A stretch of 64,000 nt of DNA from Annona cherimola (GCA_030490835.1 CM059972.1:31537452-31601451), one strand, 5' to 3'; counted from the first letter of the stretch, positions 33,730 to 44,241 are shown. The notes: generated by a model from the sequence alone, not told the origin. Numbers and translations: made by a program.

Positions 33730-34235
33730 TTTTCATATTTTGTAGCATAGACATAGAAAAACAATTATGGGACTTGTAACAGAGATCCAGAAAAACTATC
33801 TTGGGCTTGTGAGCTATGAGTTTCACTGTGTGATATTATCCGCTCCGACTTGGTAGTTCAGTTGCACAGCTTTAAAACTCATCATGTCATACTCTCTCTA
33901 CTTTTCAATGTAGGATTCGGTTTTGTGCCGTCACAGGCTTACCAACTTCCGCCTGATGCCTCATCAAACCATAACTCGATTATGAGCCTTTGTCCACTCA
34001 ACTTATTTCTAGGCCTTTACTCACCCATCTCAATTTATGGGCTCGTGCCTCACATCTACCAGAGGAGTTCACTCTGATACAATTTATAACATATACCCGG
34101 AAAAAATCCTGGGTTCGTGGGACATGGGCCTCATCACGTGATGTTGTCTGCTCAGGCTTGACAAATTTAGCTGTACGGTTTTAAAATACATCACACTATA
34201 CTCTTTCGCTTTTTGATGTAGGATTCAATTATGAG
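33730..34235 (-). mobile_element. LTR-retrotransposon fragment (old)
   Basis: Contains phrases common in plant LTRs (GTGGGACATGGGCCTCATCA, GATGTTGTCTGCTC). CACTCTGATACAATTTATAAC on the plus strand is, in reverse, an LTR end followed by a worn TGGTATCAGAG-type primer site. The short frames here are not genes. Matched at 48290-48720. Confidence 0.4.
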
Positions 34236-34239
34236 CTAT

Positions 34240-34600
34240 TACATATATATTATATGATCCGGTATAGCTAATTGCACTATAAGTTTCTATATAATTAGCT
34301 CACAATGTGACTTATATGCATTCAAATGTATCAATACTTTATAAAATTATTTATCCATATATAAATTATGTCTTTAATAGTTTATATCTTTAAAAAATTA
34401 AATTTGTTATTTATAGCAAACTATTTTATTACGTTAATTTTCTATTTTTACATTGGGCACATAAATATATCCAATTCTGAAGAAAATTGATATGCTAATA
34501 AAATAAATAATAAATATATTGAGTAGAGTAGATTATAATTTTATGATCGTATGAGACCCATTTAGAGCTAATTGCATTATAACTTATGGTGTGGTTAACT
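34240..34600. repeat. Family-A-related repeat, copy-1 unit
   Basis: Old relative of family A (GATCCGGTATAGCTAATTGCA to GAGACCCATTTAGAGC). Matched at 48725-49060. Non-coding. Confidence 0.5.
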
Positions 34601-34611
34601 GTGCTAGAGGT

Positions 34612-35475
34612 GAAAATAGGGTTGGGTCGACCCGTGACCTACCCGCCTCTCCCCGATTTTACAGAGGGTTAGGGCAAAGATTTTGACCTGGTAGGGTGGG
34701 GCAGGTCAGGATTTTAGACCCGTGTTTCAATTCCGAGAGGCAGGGCGACCATGCCCCGACCTGATCCCCCGACCCGCAAAGCATAAATTATTTTTATAAA
34801 TTATATGATTTACTTGTGTGAATGTTGTTTTGTTGGATAAATATTTTTATCATTATGACTTATTAATGTAAATATTATTTATGTCGATGTATGTCTAACT
34901 CTATAACTTATTTATATTGATAAATTTTTATTTCTTAATTGCATATTGTGGTTCAAGTTATCTTATTCACATATTTATCAATGAAATAAAATATATTATC
35001 TATGTTGTTTATATCTTACAAGAATGAATATTATTATTTTACAATATAACAGTTTTAATTGTAATTTAAAATTTACACCAATATACTTTAAGGTAGATAC
35101 ACATATTTATCAAGGTTAAGTTATAAATGAAATTATTTTAAAAATTTTACTAGTGCTTTATTATGAGAATTGTGTTTTACTCACCAAATAGTAAAATATT
35201 AAATCATTTAACATTTAAATTTATCATAAATATGAGTTTATATTAATACGTATATAAATTTTTAAATTTTGACCCGCTTTTTTAACCCAACCCATTGTCG
35301 CGATACCGAATTGAAACCAACTTGAAGTTTGCCTCGAGAGCTCTTAAGACAATTTGAGAGTTGGACTGACCTTGTCCTGACCCGATATAAAAAGGAGTTA
35401 ATCGAGATTTTTTAAATGTACGCTCAGGGTTGGGCATACCCTTACCTGCCCCGATTTTTACCCATTATCAAAACT
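34612..35475. mobile_element. Probable hAT-like remnant
   Basis: Left end TAGAGGTGAAAATAGGG with GGGTCGACCCG motifs and right end CCCGATTTTTACCCATTATC form a weak inverted repeat. The AT-rich middle is non-coding. Similar layout to the hAT-like element at 17284-18699. Matched at 49077-49945. Confidence 0.4.
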
Positions 35476-35930
35476 ATATATAGGGTTTCGCTTCTATCTA
35501 ACGTTCTTAATTTTTAAGATGTTAATAATTTATGTAAATTCAATCCATTCGTTGTATTTAACATCACTTGTTTAGCTAGGAGATTTAGATTTATCCAAAT
35601 CAAGTATGTGCACGTGCTACATTTACTCAAATTTATGTTCATTTGTAAATTATGAAAAACATTTTGATCCATTCATACATATATTGAAACATAATAATAT
35701 TTTATAGAATGATTTATCCACATAGCAGTGATATTTTTGATGATTTAGATGTTAAAAATACTTTTTAAAATTGATATTTTAGCATTAAACTATTTTATTA
35801 TATTGATTTTATACTTTATAGACAGAACTCTTATTCAGTGATGCTAGACAAATAAAATTTTCTATCAACTATCAATGTATTAAAAATGAAAGAAGTTCCA
35901 AACAAAATGGATTCCATAGAAGTGAGCTAG
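35476..35930. repeat. Family-C repeat (GCTTCTAT...ATAGAAGTGAGC ends)
   Basis: About 450 bp running from GGGTTTCGCTTCTATCTAA to CCATAGAAGTGAGC; the two ends are inverted relative to each other. Further copies: 49945-50395, 53985-54515, 57225-57590 and 57605-58095. Non-coding, MITE-like. Confidence 0.5.
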
Positions 35931-35934
35931 GTAC

Positions 35935-35939
35935 ATGGC
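35935..35939. other. Target site duplication of LTR element, left (ATGGC)
   Basis: Five bases repeated at 42482-42486. Confidence 0.9.
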
Positions 35940-37212
35940 TGTAGCACCCGCCGTGAGCGCTACGGTGGGCTCGAAATGGTTTCCCGGGCCTTGAAAATGC
36001 GGATCGTGTTAGAAAGCGACGTGGGCTTAGATTTCCTGCATTCACATGGGGTAAAACGTGTTAGGCTTCGTGTTTTTTAGAAAGGTTAGCGTACGGGTGT
36101 TTTCTTGCGGGTTCGGCAGCATAACGGCTAAGACGGGGCTTTCCGTACACGGGTCAAGTCACAAATCCGACAGCATAACGGCAGCGTATTATGCCGGAAT
36201 CCGTGGACCCACGTGCACCCACCTTGCCGGGGCATTAACTCAAACACGCACACACAAAATGAAGAAAAACGGAGTCGCCACTGATCTTTAAAGGGAGATC
36301 AGACCCTGTTTAAAGAAATAAGGCACTAGTAGTACAGAGTCCGGGTTCCGGCCTTCGGGTTGAAGCAAATATGGAGAAATCTGCCAACCCGATGCGGTTT
36401 ACACGGCGTGAAAGGGGGAAATAAAAAGATTTGAGAAAACGGGAGAGATGGAAAGGGGGGCATGGTGAAGAGAGAGTGGAGCTTGACAAGAGAAAAGAAC
36501 CGGGTCGCCGGGGCGTTGCTGCAGACTCCCGTCCTCCCCTTGGGATGCCTCTCTTCAAGTCTCCTCAAATGAGAGAGGTGCCTCTCCTTTTATAGATGTA
36601 GGAGTGGGCTCTGGGCTCCCTTGAGTCTTGGACTTGGTCCATGGGCTTGGACTTGTGTTGGGATCGTGGGCTTTTGGGCCCTCTTGAGGTCATGGACTTG
36701 GTCCATGGGCTTGGGCTTCTTGAAGAGTTGGACTTGATCCACATTCTTGAGCTTGGGTTGAGGTTGTGGGCCTTGGGCCCTTTGAAGGCTTGGACTTGGT
36801 CTATATACTTGAGTTTGGTGGACTTGAGCTTGGGTTGAGGTTGTGGGCCTTGGGCCCTTTGAAGGCTTGGACTTGGTCCATATACTTGAGTTTGGTGGAC
36901 TTGAGCTTAGCTTAAGCCCGTTTGCTTTGGGTGGGCCGTTGTAGGGGCCCAGAATTGTAGGAAAGCCTGCTTTTGAGGCTTGGGCTGCATTGTGGAGCCC
37001 GTTGAGGTGGCCTGTAAGAGCTTCGCTCTTTTGTGGGCCTGGTCTGGTTGTTGAAAAGCCTTCTTCGAGGCTTGGTGGAGCTTCGCTCCTGTGGGTTGAG
37101 TGCGGAATGGCCCGCTTAGCTGGCTTGAACTTCCTTTTGTGTCTTGAATTTGCTTGGACTTGTAATCCATTTCAATTTATCCATATTTGGGCCCAACGGT
37201 GGGGTGTCAACA
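35940..37212 (-). repeat. Left LTR (3' LTR of the element)
   Basis: 1273 bp. Contains a TATAAAAG box on the minus strand (36587-36594) and two direct repeats with a 77-bp period (from 36757 and 36834). Open frames here on either strand are incidental. Confidence 0.9.
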
Positions 37213-37232
37213 GCTGCCCCCCTTTGCCAGAG
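37213..37232 (-). other. Polypurine tract
   Basis: Reads GGCAAAGGGGGGCAGC on the minus strand directly before the 3' LTR, the usual plus-strand primer position. Confidence 0.7.
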
Positions 37233-37269
37233 GCGTCTTGACGATGAATGGCAAAGTACTTGACATCCC

Positions 37270-37425
37270 TTTTGGCATTGACCTGAACACTTTCTTTTCT
37301 AGCTCTTTTTCTTTCTCCCTTTTTCTTTCGTTCTTTCTCTCTCTTTCTCTTTTTTTTGTTTTTGTTTTTTTTTTGTCTTCTCTTTCTTTTTTTTCTTTTT
37401 TTTTTCTTTTTTTTGTTTTGGGTCA
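37270..37425. repeat. Pyrimidine-rich simple sequence
   Basis: Long CTTT-rich tract on the plus strand (purine-rich on the element's sense strand). The lysine-rich frame across it is an artefact. Confidence 0.8.
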
Positions 37426-37805
37426 CTTTGCAATTTCTACGAACTCAAGATGTTTCTTCCAGGAGAGTGGTCCTTTTTGAAAATTTGTGGACTTGCTGGC
37501 TTGTTTTGCACTAGTCTTGAATCCGGATGATTTCACAATTCCTGTAGATGGCGAGGAGCTTTCTGCAATTTTACCAAATTTTAGGGTCTCTGATAGGGGG
37601 TTTCCCTCTTTCGGTTGCTCTTTTCCTCTTTTCATCGCCGCCGCCGCCGTTGCTTGATGTCGCCGTTCGGGGTTTGCTTGCTGTCGTGGTAGTCTTGCAA
37701 GCGGCGCTGTGGAACCATTTCCTCATGTAGCTTTGCCTCCCGGGTCCCAAACTTTGTTTGTTGTAGGATGGAACATGATATAAAAGTAATTTGTGTCATT
37801 TTTCT

Positions 37806-38837
37806 TTAGAACCACATGCCCCCATGCTTCGGGATGATGTAGATGCATTTTTTTCTCCACCTTTTTCTCTTCAGCCTTTGTTTGTAATTTTTCCTTTGTC
37901 GCTTGAACTTAATGCTTCTATGGCGTGCGGCTTTGGTAGGCTGTCCCCATGCTTCTCTGGCATGCCCCCAGTTTTTTGCTTTTTGTGCGCTTTTTGCCCC
38001 TTGTGAAATATTGTCTTCACTGGTTGTTGGCATTTTTCCTGCCAAGCTTGATGGAAAGACTGTCTGGTAGTCATTTTGAAATATCCCTTGTAGAGGTGTT
38101 GACGGAGATGTATTTGTGATGGTGGGTTGATAGATGATGATTGTGTGCCCTGCGCATTCTGTGGCTTCCGGGGCTAACCTTGTTGGCTGTTCGACTTCGT
38201 CGACATTGCCTGTGTTGATGATGGTTGGTTGAGGCCTTTTAAATGCCTCTGCTTGATTGTCTGTGTGAGGGATAACTTCATTCGTGACTTGTAGATGGTC
38301 TTTTCCATTTGGCTTTTCTTGTGCAGGAATTTCTTGAGATTTGTGCTCCTTGGTTAGCGTTTCCTCTTTTGAGGTGCTTGTCTGCTTTGTTGATAAGATT
38401 AATATTTCACCTTCCGTGGCCGGGCATGGTTGTGTAGATGATGATGACGATGACTGCTTTAGAGGAATGCTAGGAGTAGAGGTGTAAGGAGCTTTGAGGC
38501 TCTCTTTTGCATCTTTAGACTGCGGGCATGTTGGTTGGTTGACTGGAATGAAGACATTTTCTGGAGAGAAGTGGGGCAAAGTTGGTTGACTCGCTACTTT
38601 GGGTGGAGTTCCCGGGTTTGTAGAAAAAGTATTGGAGGATGCTCTTTGAACAATAGGGGTTTTATGCAAAATAGGATTCTCTTGCATAGGCTTGACAGGT
38701 TTTCCCAATAAAATGACCGGCTCAACCCATTTTCTTTGAAGGGTGATCGGGTTGGCATTCCGGCCTTGTAAAACGACATGAGCATCATGGGGTTGGACTT
38801 TTGTTATGAATATAGAGGGGTCAAAGGTTTTTGGCAT
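37806..38837 (-). CDS. Second frame of LTR element, unknown product
   Basis: 343 codons, intact. Its ATG (38835-38837) overlaps the end of gag by 17 bases in the +1 frame. It begins MPKTFDPSIFITKVQPHDAH; the middle is rich in Pro, Ser, Thr and Gln without recognisable domains; and the C-terminus is strongly basic (around FKRQRKNYKQRLKRKRWRKK), suggesting nucleic-acid binding. No protease DTG, RT or zinc-knuckle motif is visible. In related elements this position is the linker between Gag and protease, so it may be a gag extension split off by a one-base indel. The alternative is a separately translated accessory protein. Confidence 0.55.
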   Translation of the reverse strand: MPKTFDPSIFITKVQPHDAHVVLQGRNANPITLQRKWVEPVILLGKPVKPMQENPILHKTPIVQRASSNTFSTNPGTPPKVASQPTLPHFSPENVFIPVNQPTCPQSKDAKESLKAPYTSTPSIPLKQSSSSSSTQPCPATEGEILILSTKQTSTSKEETLTKEHKSQEIPAQEKPNGKDHLQVTNEVIPHTDNQAEAFKRPQPTIINTGNVDEVEQPTRLAPEATECAGHTIIIYQPTITNTSPSTPLQGIFQNDYQTVFPSSLAGKMPTTSEDNISQGAKSAQKAKNWGHAREAWGQPTKAARHRSIKFKRQRKNYKQRLKRKRWRKKCIYIIPKHGGMWF

Positions 38838-39813
38838 TACCCTTGATAAAATTGACTTCCATGTCGATGTCCGCTATTTGAGATTTCGGGCTTGCTTGTT
38901 CAAGAAGAGTTGCATTTCCTTGTTGTAGCCATGGGGAGATGGTGTCATGTCTGATTTTCGCCTCCACTTGGTCCCCGGCTTGGAGGAGTTGAGTGAAGTT
39001 GACATATGGGTGAGAGATGAGGTAGCCCGAGATGCTCGGGTGTGTTGAGTTGATGATGATGGAGATTTTCTTGTCCAACGGCAACGGGCTTTTCATCTTC
39101 GCCGCCAAGGCACGCCATCTAGCCATGTACTCTGAAAACGTTTCATCCTCTTCTTGCTTGAGTGCTTCGAGATCGGCCCTTTTGGGAGCCGTGTTTAACA
39201 TATATGAAAAGCGGTCCATGAAGGCTAAGGAGAGTTGTTCCCATGTTTTGATTTGCTTGCAGTCGAGCGACGTATGTCATTCAAGGGCGTCTTCTCTCAA
39301 GCTATGTTGGAATAGCATGACCAAAATTTTCTCTTTTTTTACCAAAGGGTATAAAATACTGCAAAAGGCCTTGATATGGGCATGTGGGCATGAGTTTCCT
39401 TCATAGATAGGGAGGGTTGGCATTTTAAAATTTTCAGGTAGTTGTGCATTTGGAAATGGGCATAAGTCTTCAACTTTTACCAAATGAAGGTCCTCCTCTT
39501 GCTGTCGCTCAATTTTTCTTTGTAACTCTTGGAGTTGGCTTTGAAACTGTATCTTGACCTCTTCTATTTGGCCTTGCACATTCACTAGGCCGCGTGATCT
39601 TTGAGCTGAAATGGATTGTGAGCTCGTACTTGTCGTTTGCTGATATTGTGATGAAGAGGATGACGCTTGATGTTGTTGTTTTGCCATTGATTGACGTTGC
39701 TCTAATATTTTGTAGAGCATGTCCTCCATCCGTTGCATTCGTTGCATCATCCGATCCCATTTTTCAAATGAGAATGCAGTATTTTTCTTTAAAAGATGAT
39801 TTGTCGGTTCCAT
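38821..39813 (-). pseudogene. gag: gag of LTR element, one nonsense codon
   Basis: Gag forms the retrotransposon particle and binds the RNA. From the ATG at 39811-39813 (MEPTNHLLKKNTAFSFEKWD) the frame has a coiled, Gln/Ser-rich N-terminal part (DRMMQRMQRMEDMLYKILEQ), then the capsid-like region (TLPIYEGNSCPHAHIKAFC and VMLFQHSLREDALE). A TGA at 39277-39279 interrupts it where this family usually has Trp. The same frame then continues through HTSLDCKQIKTWEQL, MDRFSYMLNTAPKRADLEAL and YMARWRALAAKM to its stop at 38821-38823. No CCHC zinc knuckle is seen. A longer upstream extension (to 40038) is only lysine-rich simple sequence. Confidence 0.8.
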
Positions 39814-39879
39814 GTATGCAATTTTCGACTTGAAGGCAACTAGAACTTTAAGGTATGTAATTTTTTCACTCTTTTTTTT

Positions 39880-39985
39880 TACCCTTTTTTTTTCTTTTAA
39901 CTCTTTTTTTTGCTCTTTTTTTAACCTTCTTTTTTTGCTCCTTTTTTTTAACTTTTTTTTTTGCTCTTTTTTTTTTAAGTAGGAA
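39880..39985. repeat. T-rich simple sequence upstream of gag
   Basis: Repeated TTTTTTTGCTC blocks, A-rich on the element's sense strand, just before the gag start. Confidence 0.8.
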
Positions 39986-40164
39986 GTCAAAGTAAAATTA
40001 TGAAAACATGATACGATGCCCCCAGGTTTCAGAACCAAGGGTAGAAAGGTTGATTAATCATCTTCGAACTTGAAAATCCATCACTAGCTTACTGCCGCGT
40101 CGCCGTGATGCTTCTGGACGTTGCTGGACCTTTATGCCATGTCAATGCCTTTTGTCACATCAAT

Positions 40165-40436
40165 GGTCATTTCAGCGCCTTTATGTCATGTCAATTGTCT
40201 TGTCAGCATACTTCTTGGGTCAACAGTTGACTTCTAGGCATGTAAGCTTTATGTCACATCAATGGTCTTGTCAGCACCTTTATGTCATATCAATTGTCTT
40301 GTCAGCATACTTTTTGGGTCAACAGTTGACTTCTAGGCATGTAAGCTTTATGTCACATCAGTGGTCTTGTCAGCACCTTTATGTCATGTCAGTTGTCTTG
40401 TCAGCGCTTTTCAGCACCTGTCACATCAGTGATTGA
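40165..40436. repeat. 99-bp tandem repeats in LTR element leader
   Basis: TGTCTTGTCAGCATACTT recurs at about 40197 and 40296, with a third partial unit. Each unit contains GGGTCAACAGTTGACTTC (a palindromic GTCAACAGTTGAC). Non-coding leader of the element. Confidence 0.8.
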
Positions 40437-40634
40437 CTTGCTTTGCCTTCGAGATATGGTGAAGAACCTGAGCAATCAATGAAAAATGGTTAGCACTTGT
40501 AAACAGATAATAAAAAAGATCAACTTTTGGATAGATGCTTGCAAGTCCGAGTCCTTTTGTGTGCGTTTTTTTTTCAGATTTTATTTATATTAAGTTTTGC
40601 GCGTGAGAATGTTCGAGGTCCACAGATTTGGGTT

Positions 40635-40858
40635 TGCCTGAGGCGTCTCTGGAAAAGTGACCAGTTCGCTTGAAGCGTGTCTGGAGAAGGACCAGTTCTC
40701 TTGAAGCGTGTCTGGAGAAGGACCAGTTCTCTTGAAGCGTGTCTGGAAGAATGACCAGTTCGCTTGAAGAGTGTCTGGAAGAATGACCAGTTCGCTTGAA
40801 GAGTCTCTGGAAGGAAGACCAGTTCGCTTGAAGCGTTTCTGGAAGTGTGACCAGAAAA
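40635..40858. repeat. Short tandem repeats of about 36 bp in LTR element leader
   Basis: Six to seven copies of a unit around GACCAGTTCGCTTGAAG and GTGTCTGGAAGAATG. The frame at 40574-40861 on the minus strand is only this repeat read through. Confidence 0.85.
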
Positions 40859-41186
40859 CACTCAGGTTATGAAAAAGAAGTGATTTTTATGACGGATTTA
40901 ACATTAATCAGTTTCATTCTGGCTGGAAGTTGCTCCTTTTAGCTCGTTTTAGGTGCTTGGACAGTCACAAAGCGGTATCTAACAGTTCCTCACGAGTTCT
41001 GTCCGGTTTTTGAGCTGGACGCCTCTGGACCTAAAAACTTTTTAGGTTTCTGCGTGATTTGGGCAGAAACTTCAAAAACTCGCTGCCGGAAGATGGAAAT
41101 GCATCTGCAACTCGTTGTTCAGCGAGGAAAATGCTCCGATTCTTCAGATTCTGACCCCCTTGCGCCGATGTGAACTTGCAATGTCG

Positions 41187-41204
41187 TCCCCAGTGGAGTC
41201 GCCA
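41187..41204 (-). other. Primer binding site of LTR element
   Basis: TGGCGACTCCACTGGGGA on the minus strand, three bases inside the 5' LTR. The TGG start fits a CCA-ended tRNA. I suspect tRNA-Arg, as in Ogre-type elements, but did not verify it. Confidence 0.7.
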
Positions 41205-41207
41205 AGC

Positions 41208-42481
41208 TGTAGCACCCGCCGTGAGCGCTACGGTGGGCTCGGAATGGTTTCCCGGGCCTTGAAAATGCGGATCGTGTTAGAAAGCGACGTGGGCTTAGAT
41301 TTCCTGCATTCACATGGGGTAAAACGTGTTAGGCTTCGTGTTTTTTAGAAAGGTTAGCGTACAGGTGTTTTCTTGCGGGTTCGGCAGCATAACGGCTAAG
41401 ACGGGGCTTTCCGTACACGGGTCAAGTCACAAATCCGACAGCATAACGGCAGCGTATTATGCCGGAATCCGTGGACCCACGTGCACCCACCTTGCCGGGG
41501 CGTTAACTCAAACACGCACACACAAAATGAAGAAAAACGGAGTCGCCACTGATCTTTAAAGGGAGATCAGACCCTGTTTAAAGAAATAAGGCACTAGTAG
41601 TACAGAGTCCGGGTTCCGGCCTTCGGGTTGAAGCAAATATGGAGAAATCTGCCAACCCGATGCGGTTTACACGGCGTGAAAGGGGGAAATAAAAAGATTT
41701 GAGAAAACGGGAGAGATGGAAAGGGGGGGCATGGTGAAGAGAGAGTGGAGCTTGACAAGAGAAAAGAACCGGGTCGCCGGGGCGTTGCTGCAGACTCCCG
41801 TCCTCCCCTTGGGATGCCTCTCTTCAAGTCTCCTCAAATGAGAGAGGTGCCTCTCCTTTTATAGATGTAGGAGTGGGCTCTGGGCTCCCTTGAGTCTTGG
41901 ACTTGGTCCATGGGCTTGGACTTGTGTTGGGATCGTGGGCTTTTGGGCCCTCTTGAGGTCATGGACTTGGTCCATGGGCTTGGGCTTCTTGAAGAGTTGG
42001 ACTTGATCCACATTCTTGAGCTTGGGTTGAGGTTGTGGGCCTTGGGCCCTTTGAAGGCTTGGACTTGGTCTATATACTTGAGTTTGGTGGACTTGAGCTT
42101 GGGTTGAGGTTGTGGGCCTTGGGCCCTTTGAAGGCTTGGACTTGGTCCATATACTTGAGTTTGGTGGACTTGAGCTTAGCTTAAGCCCGTTTGCTTTGGG
42201 TGGGCCGTTGTAGGGGCCCAGAATTGTAGGAAAGCCTGCTTTTGAGGCTTGGGCTGCATTGTGGAGCCCGTTGAGGTGGCCTGTAAGAGCTTCGCTCTTT
42301 TGTGGGCCTGGTCTGGTTGTTGAAAAGCCTTCTTCGAGGCTTGGTGGAGCTTCGCTCCTGTGGGTTGAGTGCGGAATGGCCCGCTTAGCTGGCTTGAACT
42401 TCCTTTTGTGTCTTGAATTTGCTTGGACTTGTAATCCATTTCAATTTATCCATATTTGGGCCCAACGGTGGGGTGTCAACA
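41208..42481 (-). repeat. Right LTR (5' LTR of the element)
   Basis: 1274 bp, near-identical to 35940-37212. As the 5' LTR in minus-strand sense it would drive transcription leftward. Confidence 0.9.
41856..41863 (-). promoter_or_regulatory. TATA box in 5' LTR
   Basis: TATAAAAG on the minus strand, followed by a GAGAGGCACC leader; the probable promoter of the element. Confidence 0.55.
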
Positions 42482-42486
42482 ATGGC
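42482..42486. other. Target site duplication of LTR element, right (ATGGC)
   Basis: Matches 35935-35939. Confidence 0.9.
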
Positions 42487-43223
42487 TTATACGCATCATC
42501 TTTTCTTTCTTAGCATCGGCCTGCTTGGAAGAATTTAAATTGTTTTGACTTATGAATATGTTTGTCGATCATCCATTCCAATACCAATTTTATGTTTTTG
42601 GATATAGACCATATCATTGTTGCATATAATACTTTTTCTTTATTTTTTGGGCAAATTCCAAATGCACCCCATGAAATTTATCCCTAATTCTACTTATAAC
42701 CACAAACTTTCAAAAATGCCTCTTATATCTACGATTTTCATTCTAATTTCGTATACACTCATGCCGTGAGGGATATGTTAAATGAACTGTTAGCCCTTCT
42801 ATGAAATAACAAATCCTAATATAATTTGAAATTGTTTTGCTCGAAGTTAAAAATTCATATTCAAATAATATATTATTTTATAGTCATAGAATTACTAAAA
42901 ATTCATTATAATATGATTTTTTACTATAAAATTATAATTAAGAATGAACATTTTCATCATTTCATAGGGAATTAACGACTCCTTTAACGGATCACTAATA
43001 ACATGAATATATGTAGAATTAGGATAAAAATTCGTGAGTACAAAAGATATTTTTAAAAGTTCGTGGATATAAGTGAAATTATGGGTAAATTTTGTGTGTA
43101 TTTAAGAAATTTGCCTTAATTTTTTTTTTTTTATCTTCAACCGAATTTTTTGAGATGTTCGTCATGAGTGGATATATTAGCACAAAGTTAATTTGTTCCA
43201 TTTACAATAGTATTTCAAAATTT

Positions 43224-43440
43224 TCAAGATTGACGAAGTAATGATGTTTCGATTTCTTCAAATACCACATTTTGTGATTTGTTACTCTTAATTATTTTGT
43301 CATTTTGAAGAGATTTGGCATTTTCTGGCTCTACAATTTTGTACAATTTATTAGACATAAATTTATACCCTTTAGAGCTTTGTGGATACCCAATGAAATA
43401 TCCATTCACAGTTCTTAGGTCTAACTCACTTTCACTTTAA
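43224..43440 (-). pseudogene. Copia integrase C-terminal fragment, copy 2
   Basis: The minus-strand frame reads NGYFIGYPQSSKGYKF, then KIVEPENAKSL and SQNVVFEEIE, the conserved stretch downstream of the copia integrase core. Only this fragment is open. Confidence 0.75.
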
Positions 43441-43517
43441 AATTGTACTTAAGTGGGATATCAACAAACGCGCAAATGAGATAAGCTAGGTTTTTATATT
43501 TTCCACAGTTAAAATGA

Positions 43518-43808
43518 GGGTGTGTTTGGTAATTTGCAAAAGTCGTCAAGTTAAAACTTTTCAATCTAAAACTTTTCACTCTTCATAACTACTCATTTTT
43601 TAATTATTTTTTACACATCTTTCTATACAACAAACCTACTTTTCAATCATTTCTACACAACTACCAATACAACTAACCTATTTATTTTAAATTTATTCTC
43701 TTTACTCCTCATCATTACCCCTACAATATCACATCATTTCTACTAATTTAACAACTTTTACATAAAAAAAAATTTCATCAAAAGTTTTACAACTTCCCAA
43801 ACACACCA
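43518..43808. mobile_element. PIF/Harbinger-type MITE (family D), copy-2 unit
   Basis: Same insertion as 29264-29553, with a TGA flank. The right terminus has one change (CACACCA). Confidence 0.7.
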
Positions 43809-44206
43809 TGAGTTTTCGAAACTGCCATAGTACAAACCCTGATTAGCACATGCATATTTGTTAATAATGTTTCACCGGAAATGAACTCCGGTAATGAGGA
43901 ATTGATATGCATGATTCTGACTATAACATTAGCATTCGATGAAAAATTCTGGTTGAAAACAGTTAGTGGGCTGCATGAAAAGATCTGTCATGCTCTGCAT
44001 GTATATATCTGGCCAGCTTCAGCCCTCTGCCACGTATTAATTCTAATGGGACCACAAAATCAGGTGAATATTCCACGTGTTTGGAACATTGGGCACTTGA
44101 ATATTCAAGCATGTATGATCTAACAGCTTCCAAAATTAAATTAACGATTTATCAATTTGAATTAGATAAAAAAAAATTCTCGACACACACCTTACACAAG
44201 AAGAAA

Positions 44207-44207
<1 letters not shown>

Positions 44208-44240
<33 letters not shown>

Positions 44241-44241
44241 A
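44208..44241. repeat. TC microsatellite
   Basis: Pure TC run downstream of the peptide gene, absent from the first copy. Confidence 0.85.

Larger units (their letters stand above)
28225..35936. repeat. Tandem duplication unit, copy 1 (about 7.7 kb)
   Basis: Collinear along its whole length with 42482-50398, at roughly 5 percent divergence by eye. It carries part of a copia integrase, a family-D MITE, an eight-cysteine peptide gene, two SINE-like insertions, LTR-type, family-A and hAT-like remnants and a family-C repeat. Outer borders: GTACAT at 28225 on the left and GAGCTAGGTACAT on the right, where the LTR element now sits. Confidence 0.9.
35940..42481 (-). mobile_element. Young non-autonomous Ty3-type LTR retrotransposon with gag
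   Basis: 6.5 kb bounded by a 5-bp target duplication. LTRs at 35940-37212 and 41208-42481 differ at only four places by eye (three substitutions, one G indel), so insertion is recent. TG...CA ends are present. On the minus strand the primer site follows the right-hand LTR (TGGCGACTCCACTGGGGA at 41187-41204), and a purine tract (GGCAAAGGGGGG) precedes the left-hand one. The interior of 4.0 kb encodes Gag and one further frame. I find no protease, RT, RNase H or integrase, so it must rely on a helper. The LTR start (TGTTGACACC) and primer site recall Tat/Ogre-type elements, and the gag-only layout resembles elements described as TR-GAG; both are inferences. Confidence 0.9.

Noticed and set aside
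33850..34184. Plus-strand frames with a twin at 48381-48608
   Set aside because: Within an old LTR-type fragment duplicated with the unit; no conserved protein features.
36058..37241. Frames repeated in both LTRs (36058-36291 and 41326-41559, and others)
   Set aside because: Duplicated because they lie in LTRs; opposite to or out of register with the element's genes.
37172..37480. Lys/Arg-rich and Phe/Ser-rich frames
   Set aside because: Translation of a pyrimidine-rich simple repeat.
39032..39406. 124-codon plus-strand frame
   Set aside because: Antisense shadow of gag.
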